Shown: positions 1 through 5,381, counted from the stretch's first letter. The stretch is DNA of 5,381 nt from Terriglobales bacterium (GCA_019241735.1 JAFAWN010000403.1:1-5381); one strand, 5' to 3'. Notes: a model not told the origin generated them from the letters alone. Numbers and translations: made by a program.

Positions 1-1072
1 CGTAGTATTTGATTTCAAGGCTGTTATCGCTGTGGTAGCGCGTACGCGTCGGTATCCCTAATGCATCAGCTCCTGCCCCATAGTTGTTCGTAAGGACTGA
101 CAACCATCCGTTGGGGCGGTACAGGACTTGACCGCCCAAACCCAGCCTGCCGTTGTATCGCCCATAGGATTGCCATCCGTTGATGATCCATGGCTCGATT
201 TTCAATTTCTTGGTGGGAAAAACCTGAATACGCATGCCGGTAAAAAACCAGGGAGTATTCGAGGACACGTACGACGGCTGATAAGCCCAGTTATCGAAAT
301 TGTAAAAACTGAACAGGCCCACGTATGACAAGAAGATGCCCGCATCGACATTGATTCCGTGCAGCGCATCCCAGTGATAGCCGCCGTATGCCTCGTTCAC
401 ATACCGGTATGCGTTTGCCAGGTCCCATTGCCCGCGCGAATAGCTGGAGTCGTTACGTGGAGTGGCGGTGGCGTAAAGGCCTATCTGGCTTAACACCCGC
501 GCGCGAACGTGGTCATAATGGAAGTCTCCGCCGATCCCGAGGTGGGTAAGACCGACTTCATTCGACCGGAATACTTCGCTCGATCCGGCGATGGTGTCGT
601 CTTTGGGATGATTGAAGTCGTAGTGGTAGGCAACGTCCGCGCGGACCTCTGGCGTGAAAAACTTGCTGTCGAAGGGTAGATCTTTCGTTCTCGGATTTCC
701 GTTGAGCCAGGTGAAGTCTGCGAATGCAAACGGCTCCTCGCCTGCATTCGCTTCCGGCGGCGGAGTCGCGCTATTGTCACTGACAACAGTCATCGCCTGC
801 GCCGGCGCATTGGCTGTCGTAGACTTGGACGTTGCCGCCGACGGCTCGGTGTTCGCTGCGCTGCCGCTGCGCGATTCAACCTCCGCGCGCAAGCGCTCCA
901 CTTCCGCTCGCAGCGCCCTTAATTCATCCCGCATTTCCTGCTGGCTGGCTGCATTCTCTGCCATTGAGCCGGGATCAGCCGAAGCGGACGCTGAATCCTG
1001 AGCGCCCGCCCGATTATTAAGCAACAGGAACATCAAAACGGATACCACCTGAAGCCCATTTTTCCGTTTCAT
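1..1072 (-). CDS. OmpL-like (BBP2-type) outer-membrane beta-barrel porin, 3' end cut by window
   Basis: ATG at 1072; 357 codons run to the window edge without a stop, so the N-terminus is complete and the C-terminus missing. TGGAGA (1086-1081) gives a good Shine-Dalgarno, GGAG lying 9 nt before the ATG. Residues 1-24 look like a signal peptide (MKRK, hydrophobic core VVSVLMFLLL, probable cleavage AGA/Q at 24/25). Residues about 43-68 form a heptad-like charged helix (repeating LRAEVE-type units), as in trimeric outer-membrane proteins with a periplasmic coiled coil. A Ser/Thr/Ala/Pro-rich linker follows to about 115. From W122 the chain is rich in aromatic/Gly alternating strands, with features I recognise from beta-barrel porin-2 proteins found beside kdp genes (HPKDDTIAGSSEVFRS, YGGYHWDALHGINVDAGIF, NWAYQPSYVSSNTPWFF). 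Likely role: passive uptake of small solutes, plausibly K+, across the outer membrane. The family call rests on memory; the substrate is inferred from context. Confidence 0.85.
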   Translation of the reverse strand, partial: MKRKNGLQVVSVLMFLLLNNRAGAQDSASASADPGSMAENAASQQEMRDELRALRAEVERLRAEVESRSGSAANTEPSAATSKSTTANAPAQAMTVVSDNSATPPPEANAGEEPFAFADFTWLNGNPRTKDLPFDSKFFTPEVRADVAYHYDFNHPKDDTIAGSSEVFRSNEVGLTHLGIGGDFHYDHVRARVLSQIGLYATATPRNDSSYSRGQWDLANAYRYVNEAYGGYHWDALHGINVDAGIFLSYVGLFSFYNFDNWAYQPSYVSSNTPWFFTGMRIQVFPTKKLKIEPWIINGWQSYGRYNGRLGLGGQVLYRPNGWLSVLTNNYGAGADALGIPTRTRYHSDNSLEIKYY

Positions 1073-1188
1073 TTACGCGATCTCCAAAGAATTGTTGGTA
1101 GCGCTGTTCTGCAATAAGCTAACCAGGAACCAACACAAAAAAGCCGTCGCATCGAAACTCAAGAACGCGAATGCAATAGTCTTCCCCA

Positions 1189-1205
1189 GTTCAATGCCAT
1201 TGAAC
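1189..1205. repeat. 17-bp palindrome upstream of the porin gene
   Basis: GTTCAATG-C-CATTGAAC: two perfect 8-bp arms around one central base, 117 bp before the porin ATG and about 21 bp downstream (in the porin direction) of the TTTAT repeats. Its symmetry suggests a dimeric repressor or activator operator. As RNA it would be a weak stem with no T-run, so it is not a terminator. A poor -10-like CATGTT (1208-1203) overlaps one arm, which would put the operator across a transcription start. The binding protein is unknown. Confidence 0.4.
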
Positions 1206-1226
1206 ATGAAAGTCCAAAAGGGCCGG

Positions 1227-1253
1227 ATAAAGTCTTTATAAAATCTTCATAAA
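1227..1253 (-). promoter_or_regulatory. Tandem 11-bp TTTAT repeats, putative KdpE binding site of the porin promoter
   Basis: On the minus strand TTTAT occurs at 1253-1249, 1242-1238 and 1231-1227, exactly 11 bp apart. The first two units are alike beyond the core (CTTTATGAAGA and TTTTATAAAGA). OmpR/PhoB-type winged-helix regulators bind head-to-tail repeats of about one helical turn, and the E. coli KdpE site is likewise T-rich with TTTAT cores. The only such regulator in the window is KdpE, encoded immediately upstream. The same bases contain a perfect inverted repeat, GTCTTTAT/ATAAAGAC (1232-1239 and 1249-1256). A weak -35/-10 pair (TTTATC, 17 bp, CATGTT) directly abuts the repeats, as expected for an activator-dependent promoter. 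The repeats are seen directly; assignment to KdpE is inference. Confidence 0.55.
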
Positions 1254-1323
1254 GACGCTGCGATTTGTACCTATTTGGATAACCGTAGGAGGAAAAACCA
1301 GGGACGGCCACCAGTCGAGAATC

Positions 1324-1361
1324 GGATGACTCCCAGCGAATTGCCGAGTCGTTAGTCATCC
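1324..1361 (-). terminator. Stem-loop just downstream of kdpE, possible terminator or processing site
   Basis: GGATGACT (1324-1331) and AGTCATCC (1354-1361) are perfect 8-bp inverted arms around a 22-nt loop, beginning 9 bp after the kdpE stop codon. There is no T-run on either side, so it is not a canonical intrinsic terminator. It could be a Rho-assisted terminator, an RNA-stabilising hairpin between kdpE and the porin gene, or chance. Its position between a regulator operon and a gene with its own promoter-like repeats favours a boundary role. Confidence 0.25.
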
Positions 1362-1370
1362 TGGACCGAT

Positions 1371-2078
1371 TTAAGATCCGGGTTCGAATCGATATCCCAC
1401 CCAGGGCTCGGTGAGCAGGTATTGTGGTGCTGAAGGATCGTTTTCGATCTTCTTGCGCAATTGCCCGATGAATACGCGCAGATATTCGGGTTGTTCCGTG
1501 CTCTGTGCGCCCCAGATGGCTGCCAGGAGGGTGCGGTGGGTCACCACTTTTCCAGGACGACGCGCCAGGTACACCAGTAAGTCAAACTCTTTTGGCGTAA
1601 GGTGGACCTCGCGTCCACGCACCTTGATGATCCGTGCCTCGAGATCGATCAGGAACTCTCCCGTCGCAATTGCGTTCTCCGCTTCCTCGACAACTGGAGT
1701 ACGGCGCAACTGCGCGCGAATGCGCGCCATCAATTCAGTAGTGCTGAACGGCTTGGTGACATAATCATCCGCCCCCGCATCGAGTGCCTCCACTTTTGAG
1801 CGGTCCTGTCCGCGCACCGAAAGCACAATAATTGGCACCTGCGAAGCCTGACGCACCTGGCGGCATAGAGAGATTCCATCCAGATTCGGCATCGCGAGGT
1901 CCGTAATTATCAGCTGCGGACTCCAGTTCCTCATCAGCTCCAGCGCCATCTCCCCATCGTTCGCGACACGGATGTCATATCCTTGCGCCGATAATGTTGT
2001 CCTCAGTACGCGGGTAATCTGCGGTTCATCATCCACTATCAGGATGCGTCGCGGCTGCCCGGCAATGACTTCGTTCAC
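1371..2078 (-). CDS. kdpE: KdpE, OmpR/PhoB-family response regulator of the potassium (Kdp) system
   Basis: Cytoplasmic transcription factor of 235 residues, close to E. coli KdpE (225). I start it at GTG 2078: this overlaps the TGA of the upstream kdpD' as GTGA and has AGGA about 6 nt upstream, whereas an ATG 30 codons further up would run through kdpD' and add non-family sequence. Receiver domain at about 10-125: acidic pair D16/D17, phosphoacceptor D60 (ITDLAMP), S87 switch residue, K109 in the VTKPF motif. Winged-helix DNA-binding domain at about 138-233: LTPKEFDLLVYL, recognition helix near 198-211 (YLRVFIGQLRKKIE) and the GYRF wing. All key residues are present. In the family, phosphorylation by KdpD activates kdpFABC under K+ limitation. 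Here its likely partner kinase is the divergent 481-residue protein, and a likely target is the porin promoter next door. KdpE is favoured over other OmpR members by sequence (LLTEPWVGYRF) and context. Confidence 0.93.
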   Translation of the reverse strand: MNEVIAGQPRRILIVDDEPQITRVLRTTLSAQGYDIRVANDGEMALELMRNWSPQLIITDLAMPNLDGISLCRQVRQASQVPIIVLSVRGQDRSKVEALDAGADDYVTKPFSTTELMARIRAQLRRTPVVEEAENAIATGEFLIDLEARIIKVRGREVHLTPKEFDLLVYLARRPGKVVTHRTLLAAIWGAQSTEQPEYLRVFIGQLRKKIENDPSAPQYLLTEPWVGYRFEPGS

Positions 2079-3190
2079 CGCATTTCCTGAGTCACGATGT
2101 GCACGTCCACTGCCGGAGTATCCCGCAAGAACTTGTGGATGGCTGAAAGATAAAAATACCGCTTCCACCCGGTGGTAGCGGACCTGCCGAACACAACCTG
2201 CGTAATGTGGTTCTCGCGCACGAACTCCGCAACTTTTTCCGCCACTACTTTCCCTTCCGACTTGACTACTTTCGCCCCCACGCTCTCTGCAAACCGTACA
2301 TTATCGGCCAGAGTCCGCTGGTTTTCTTCGCTCTCATCCGCGCCGGTATCGACGTAGAATACGAACAGGTCTCCATCCAGGGCCTGAGCCATGCGAGCTC
2401 CCCGCGCTATTAAGTATTGCGCCGCCGGATTCGAGCTGATGCACACTGCAATCCGCTCCCGCACCTGAAGCGGCCGTCCATCTTCAGTTCGCAGTTCAGA
2501 GAGAGTGCGGTCCACCGCCTGCGTCACCTGCCGCAAGGCCAATTCGCGCAATGCAACCAGGTTGGTGTTGCGGAAAAAATTCGCCAGCGCCCGCTCCACC
2601 CGTTCCCGGGGATAAATATCCCCACGCTGCATCCGGGTTTGCAACGCCTGCGGCGTCAGGTCCGCCATCACTATCTCGCCCGCCCTCCGGATCACCCAGT
2701 CCGGGACCGTCTCCCGCACTTGCACTCCCGTCAGGCCCCGAATGGTTGGCGCCAGGCTCTCTATATGCTGGACATTCAGCGTTGAAAGGACATCAATGCC
2801 TGCATCCAGCAGTTCAAATACGTCCTCGTAGCGCTTGCCGTGCTTGCTACCCTCAATATTCGTGTGCGCCAGTTCATCCACCAGCACCACATGCGGTTTA
2901 CGCGCCAGAATTGCGTCCACGTCCATCTCTTCAAAAATTGCACCCTTATATTCCAGCTTTCTTCGGGGCACAGTCTCCAACCGCGAAGATAGTTCGAGGA
3001 TGGGCTTACGCCCGTGCGTTTCCACCACGCCAATTACTACTTCTTCGCCCCGGCTGGCGCGTCTCACGCCCTCACTTAACATTGCATAAGTCTTCCCGAC
3101 GCCGGGAGCGTACCCCAGAAACAGCTTGAACACCGCGGGGCGTTTTTCCGTGTCAACTTCCTTCAGCCATTCTTCCGGGCTCTTGGGCAT
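2075..3190 (-). CDS. kdpD: Short KdpD: N-terminal sensor plus Usp domains only, no kinase
   Basis: 371 residues matching the cytoplasmic N-terminal half of KdpD. ATG 3190 is the first possible start: an in-frame TAG lies four codons upstream. No clear Shine-Dalgarno precedes it. KdpD domain at about 18-228: Walker A-like GYAPGVGKT (26-34), Walker B-like HVVLVDELAHTN (100-111), the family motifs STLNVQHIESL (136-146) and FFRNTNLVALRELALR (205-220). Usp-like domain at about 246-371: RIAVCISSNP start, LFVFYVDT strand, VVFGRS loop, DVHIV end. It stops where full-length KdpD enters its first membrane helix; there is no transmembrane segment, HisKA or HATPase. I do not see the FTAxY element of c-di-AMP-binding KdpD proteins. 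In E. coli this region binds ATP and modulates KdpE-DNA binding. Here it is probably a soluble partner of the divergent membrane kinase and/or KdpE, with which it is translationally coupled. Short KdpD forms are known in some bacteria, such as cyanobacteria. Confidence 0.92.
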   Translation of the reverse strand: MPKSPEEWLKEVDTEKRPAVFKLFLGYAPGVGKTYAMLSEGVRRASRGEEVVIGVVETHGRKPILELSSRLETVPRRKLEYKGAIFEEMDVDAILARKPHVVLVDELAHTNIEGSKHGKRYEDVFELLDAGIDVLSTLNVQHIESLAPTIRGLTGVQVRETVPDWVIRRAGEIVMADLTPQALQTRMQRGDIYPRERVERALANFFRNTNLVALRELALRQVTQAVDRTLSELRTEDGRPLQVRERIAVCISSNPAAQYLIARGARMAQALDGDLFVFYVDTGADESEENQRTLADNVRFAESVGAKVVKSEGKVVAEKVAEFVRENHITQVVFGRSATTGWKRYFYLSAIHKFLRDTPAVDVHIVTQEMR

Positions 3191-3278
3191 CGTGGCTATT
3201 TTCTACGCGAAAATTTTAATTGTCGAATGCTGGCTTCCTTGACGTTAGACCGGGACGAGTCCGCACTCAAGCTACAAT
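3191..3278. promoter_or_regulatory. 88-bp divergent promoter region between kdpD' and the histidine kinase
   Basis: Both Kdp sensor halves must be transcribed from this short gap or its edges. Towards kdpD' (minus) there is a candidate TTGAGT (3270-3265), 17-bp spacer, TAACGT (3247-3242). Towards the kinase, TTGACG (3239-3244) is a good -35 but has no -10 at normal spacing, and a TACAAT (3273-3278) abuts the GTG start. An AT-rich tract with AAAATTTT (3210-3217) and a 6-bp inverted repeat ATTTTC/GAAAAT (3198-3203 and 3209-3214) sits in the probable kdpD' leader. No 11-bp TTTAT repeats like those at 1227-1253 occur here. Promoter calls are by eye and weak. Confidence 0.4.
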
Positions 3279-4724
3279 GTGCGCGTGCGATCCGCTTGGC
3301 TGAAGCAACCGCTCCAATATCTCGCATGCCTTGCCGCAGCCGGCTTTGTTGTCGAGACTTACCGCCACATTATTCATGTAAATCCGACGACTGTTGCGCT
3401 GACTTTCCTGCTCCTCGTTTTGTGGGTCGCAACCTACTGGGGGTTTCGCTTCTCAGCTTTTCTTTCCGTACTTGCAACGCTGGTCTTTAATTACTACTTC
3501 CTCCCACCGGTGGGAACTTTCACGATTGCGGACCCGCAAAACTGGGTGGCGCTTTTTGCTTTTCTGGCCACTGCCGGAATAGCCAGCCGGCTTGCCGAAC
3601 GCGCCCGCCGTCAAACCGCCGATGCCGTCCAACGCCGACGCGACGTTGAGCGGCTTTACGCTTTCAGTCAGCGCCTGCTCGCCACCGACAATATTGCCGA
3701 ATTGTTGAACGCCATCCCCGGCTACATTTGCGATGGCTTCGCCGCCAAAGCAGCTGCGGTTTATCTGCTCAACTCCCGGCAGGTTTATCGCACGGATCCC
3801 AAAGCCATCTGGTTTCCGCTCGAGAACCTCGAAATGGTGAGTTTGCGCGGGGAACCGGTCATCGATTTACAGCGTCAGGTTTCCATGACGCCGTTGCACC
3901 TCGGAATGCGGACTACCGGGGCTGTGGGCATAGCCGGCGCGTCGCTTTCCCGCGCGACTTTAGAGGCCTTGGGCAGCATGATCGGCATCGCCGTCGAGCG
4001 CGCCGCAGCTATCGAAAAATTGGCTCAGGGTGAGGCCGCGCACCAGAATGAGAACCTGCGCTCGGTGCTGCTCGATTCTGTCACACATGAACTGCGCACC
4101 CCGCTCACCGGAATCAAGGCGGCAGTCACAGGCTTATTGTCCAATCAAGAACTCGATGCCAGCCAGCGTAGGGAGTTGCTGACGGTCATCGATGAGGAAA
4201 CCGACCGCCTTGATCGCCTCGTCGGAGAGGCCACAGAAATGGCCCAACTCGACGCCCACAAAGTTGAACTGCGCATGGCGCCGGTGGCCCTCTCAGTTGT
4301 GGTTCAGGCTGGGGTCGAGAAATCCCAGCCGGCCCTGGCCAATCATCCTGTGGAGGTTAGAGTTCCTGAGGGATTGCCAAGCGTCCGTGCGGACTCAGAC
4401 CGGATTGCGGAGGTCCTTGGACACTTGCTCGAAAACGCTGCGAAGTATTCGCCACCCGGAGCGCCCATAACCATTATCGCGGAGCAGCGCCGTGACCGCG
4501 TCATCATCAGCGTCGCTGATCATGGACGCGGTATTGATGATTTCGAGCAGTCTCTAATCTTCGAAAAGTTTTATCGCGGTCGCGACCAGCGCTACTCGGT
4601 GCAAGGGACCGGCATGGGGCTCGCTATAGCTAAAGCCATCGTGGAAGCCCACAACGGCGTGATCAGTGTTACCAGCCAGCCTGGGCGTGGCTCCGTCTTT
4701 TCCTTTGAACTTCCAGTCGCGTGA
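3279..4724 (+). CDS. Membrane histidine kinase with DUF4118: the C-terminal half of KdpD
   Basis: 481 residues, start GTG 3279; an in-frame TAG at 3246 leaves no upstream ATG, and GTG 3285 is an alternative. No Shine-Dalgarno is obvious. Order: four hydrophobic helices at about 13-28, 37-54, 58-75 and 88-103 (DUF4118, with FNYYFLPPVGTFTIADPQNW as in KdpD); an Arg-rich stretch right after TM4 (R104, R108, R110, R111, R119-R121), the position of the cluster needed for K+ sensing in E. coli KdpD; GAF-like region at about 125-247; HisKA with phospho-acceptor H270 (SVTHELRTPL); HATPase_c with N box N386 (LLENAAKYS), G1 D414-G416-G418, F box F428/F431, G2 G443-G447. All catalytic motifs are intact. 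It lacks the KdpD and Usp input domains, which lie on the divergent 371-residue protein. No response regulator follows it, so KdpE is the probable partner: a membrane autokinase/phosphatase for K+ or turgor signals. It could instead be an independent DUF4118 kinase, but the complementarity argues for a KdpD half. Confidence 0.9.
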   Translation: MRVRSAWLKQPLQYLACLAAAGFVVETYRHIIHVNPTTVALTFLLLVLWVATYWGFRFSAFLSVLATLVFNYYFLPPVGTFTIADPQNWVALFAFLATAGIASRLAERARRQTADAVQRRRDVERLYAFSQRLLATDNIAELLNAIPGYICDGFAAKAAAVYLLNSRQVYRTDPKAIWFPLENLEMVSLRGEPVIDLQRQVSMTPLHLGMRTTGAVGIAGASLSRATLEALGSMIGIAVERAAAIEKLAQGEAAHQNENLRSVLLDSVTHELRTPLTGIKAAVTGLLSNQELDASQRRELLTVIDEETDRLDRLVGEATEMAQLDAHKVELRMAPVALSVVVQAGVEKSQPALANHPVEVRVPEGLPSVRADSDRIAEVLGHLLENAAKYSPPGAPITIIAEQRRDRVIISVADHGRGIDDFEQSLIFEKFYRGRDQRYSVQGTGMGLAIAKAIVEAHNGVISVTSQPGRGSVFSFELPVA

Positions 4725-4752
4725 TACAGGACACGGAAAAGTTGGTATAAAC

Positions 4753-4864
4753 CGAATACCCTCCAACTGCCTGGCAATGCACTCCGGACAGACTGTGTGT
4801 CCGAAAGGTACAGGCTTCGCGCGACAAAATAGGACCGAGGGTTCGAATTCACTCCGCTCCGCCA
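4753..4864 (+). pseudogene. Degenerate tRNA-Ser-like sequence
   Basis: Elements of a tRNA-Ser occur in the right order: GCACTCCGGA (4779-4788), like the anticodon-arm entry of a GGA-decoding tRNA; GTGTCCGAAAGGTAC (4797-4811), like its long variable arm; and a 3' end with GGTTCGAAT (4840-4848) and CTCCGCCA (4857-4864). It cannot be functional as written. The T-stem GAGGG/TCACT pairs poorly, no GGAGCGG exists upstream to pair with the acceptor strand CCGCTCC, and about 22 extra bases (4812-4833) separate variable arm and T-arm. A 6-bp stem with 7-nt loop (4785-4803) forms but has no T at the U33 position. Possibilities: a dead tRNA gene, an integration scar carrying a tRNA 3' end, or chance resemblance. 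The 5' boundary is a guess. Confidence 0.3.
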
Positions 4865-4951
4865 TAGAGTCTGCAGTAGTAGAGAAGACCCCGCTGGTTC
4901 CTTGTGAAAACCGCAGAAGTTGCCGCAATTCTGCGAACCCTGCCCACGAGT

Positions 4952-5030
4952 CGGACTGTAGAGAAGCGGACTGCTCGGCACCTCAGGGCATTTCTTCTGG
5001 GCTTTTCTCCGGAGCGCGTTTAGCAGTCCG
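4952..5030. repeat. CGGACTG direct and inverted repeat cluster
   Basis: CGGACTG occurs directly at 4952-4958 and 4967-4973, 15 bp apart. CGGACTGCT (4967-4975) has a perfect 9-bp inverted partner AGCAGTCCG (5022-5030), 46 bases away. The spacer contains the 8-bp palindrome CTCCGGAG (5007-5014). It could fold as a long-loop stem, form part of a small non-autonomous repeat or element end, or bind a protein. No flanking duplication is seen. Confidence 0.35.
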
Positions 5031-5144
5031 GTTTAAGGAAGCGCGCTGAGGCGAATGCACGGCGATGATCAATCGAACAAGTTGCGAACCCGACTTGACT
5101 TCACCCGGCGTCCCGAGCTTTGGAGGATCAGTAGGGCGCTAACA

Positions 5145-5309
5145 CTATTTCCCAGCCGCTTCCGCTGCACCATGTAGCAGCTCTCGAACGCTCGTCCCTA
5201 AGTCCTCGACGTGGCGATACAGCTTCCACTCAAACAAGAGATAACCCTTCGGAGTGGAGGCCAGTTTTTCCTCGCGCCACGGGCCAGGGAGTGTCTCTCT
5301 CCTTTGAGT
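5145..5309 (-). pseudogene. Start-less 54-codon open frame, possible C-terminal gene remnant
   Basis: Between TGA at 5312-5310 and TAG at 5147-5145 the minus strand is open for 54 codons with no ATG or GTG. The composition is protein-like: KGYLLFEWKLYRHVEDLG then TSVRELLHGAAEAAGK, an aromatic strand followed by an amphipathic helix. A second open frame enters from the right window edge at 5379 and would join it if one base were removed from the AAAAA run in GAGGAAAAACTGG, giving about 78 continuous codons. This suggests the frameshifted tail of a gene whose body lies beyond the window. I do not recognise the family, and it may be a chance open frame. Confidence 0.2.
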
Positions 5310-5381
5310 TCAACCGTCCTGCTAACGAGTCGGTCACTTGGCCGGGTAGCTGTCCGTCCCACTCACCCAACGAAACGACTT

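Larger units (their letters stand above)
4725..5381. other. 657-bp region without a confident gene downstream of the kinase
   Basis: No frame on either strand gives a convincing protein with a start, ribosome site and recognisable motifs. No T-run hairpin terminator is visible after the kinase stop at 4724. The stretch holds a tRNA-Ser-like relic, a CGGACTG repeat cluster and a start-less open frame near the right edge, listed separately. It looks like decaying accessory sequence or a junction. Confidence 0.6.

Noticed and set aside
1127..1175. Bulged GCATTCG/CGATGC stem followed by TTTTTT in the porin leader (minus strand)
   Set aside because: The stem is short and bulged, and the T-run lies about 5 bases away from it, so an attenuator is not supported.
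1159..1359. 66-codon minus-strand open frame between kdpE and the porin
   Set aside because: It has no properly spaced ribosome site, no recognisable motif, and it runs through the TTTAT repeats and the palindrome; more likely non-coding regulatory DNA.
2079..2168. 30-residue N-terminal extension of KdpE from ATG 2168
   Set aside because: It lies wholly inside the end of kdpD' in another frame and adds residues not typical of KdpE; the GTG at 2078 with the GTGA overlap is better.
2551..3129. 192-codon plus-strand open frame opposite kdpD'
   Set aside because: Antisense shadow of a confident gene; Pro/Ser/Ala/Arg-rich with no domain pattern.
4785..4803. CGGACA/TGTCCG hairpin as a terminator of the kinase gene
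   Set aside because: 6-bp stem with no following T-run; better explained as part of the tRNA-like sequence.
4554..4981. Two overlapping minus-strand open frames (124 and 129 codons)
   Set aside because: Antisense to the kinase C-terminus and the tRNA-like sequence; the AERSEFEPSV-type peptide is a known artefact of reading tRNA-Ser backwards.
4666..5049. 127-codon plus-strand open frame overlapping the kinase end
   Set aside because: Starts inside the kinase, passes through the tRNA-like relic, has low-complexity Ser/Arg/Asn/Cys composition and no ribosome site.
1..5381. CRISPR array, insertion sequence, riboswitch or rRNA
   Set aside because: No regularly spaced repeats, transposase motifs, conserved aptamer cores or rRNA signatures were seen on either strand.

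Overview
The window looks chromosomal and Gram-negative. It is moderately GC-rich with one clearly AT-rich regulatory patch. The outer-membrane protein at the left edge closely resembles the kdp-associated porins I associate with Acidobacteriota, so that phylum is my best guess, from memory of the family and not from any search. The theme is potassium signalling: all three complete genes are Kdp regulatory components, and the partial fourth is a likely regulatory target.

Layout. On the minus strand, reading right to left: a 371-residue protein that is only the N-terminal half of the sensor kinase KdpD (KdpD sensor domain plus Usp domain, 3190-2075); the response regulator KdpE (2078-1371), coupled to it by a GTGA stop/start overlap; a 298-bp spacer; and the first 357 codons of an OmpL-like (BBP2-type) outer-membrane beta-barrel porin (1072-1, cut by the window edge). 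On the plus strand, diverging from kdpD' across only 88 bp, is a 481-residue membrane histidine kinase (3279-4724). It carries exactly the modules missing from the short KdpD: a four-helix DUF4118 membrane domain, a GAF-like region, HisKA and HATPase_c. Together the two proteins total 852 residues, close to a full-length KdpD of about 890. The simplest reading is a KdpD split at the Usp/transmembrane junction, with the halves encoded divergently.

Regulatory DNA. The spacer upstream of the porin holds three TTTAT elements exactly 11 bp apart on the minus strand (1227-1253). This is the arrangement expected for tandem binding of an OmpR/PhoB-family regulator, and KdpE is the obvious candidate. 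A 17-bp palindrome (1189-1205) and a stem-loop just after kdpE (1324-1361) lie in the same spacer. No kdpFABC pump genes are visible here.

The right-hand 657 bp (4725-5381) contain no confident gene. They hold a decayed tRNA-Ser-like sequence ending in CTCCGCCA (about 4753-4864), a cluster of CGGACTG direct and inverted repeats (4952-5030), and a start-less open frame on the minus strand (5309-5145) that could be the tail of a decayed gene. This part looks like an accessory or degenerating boundary to the Kdp locus.
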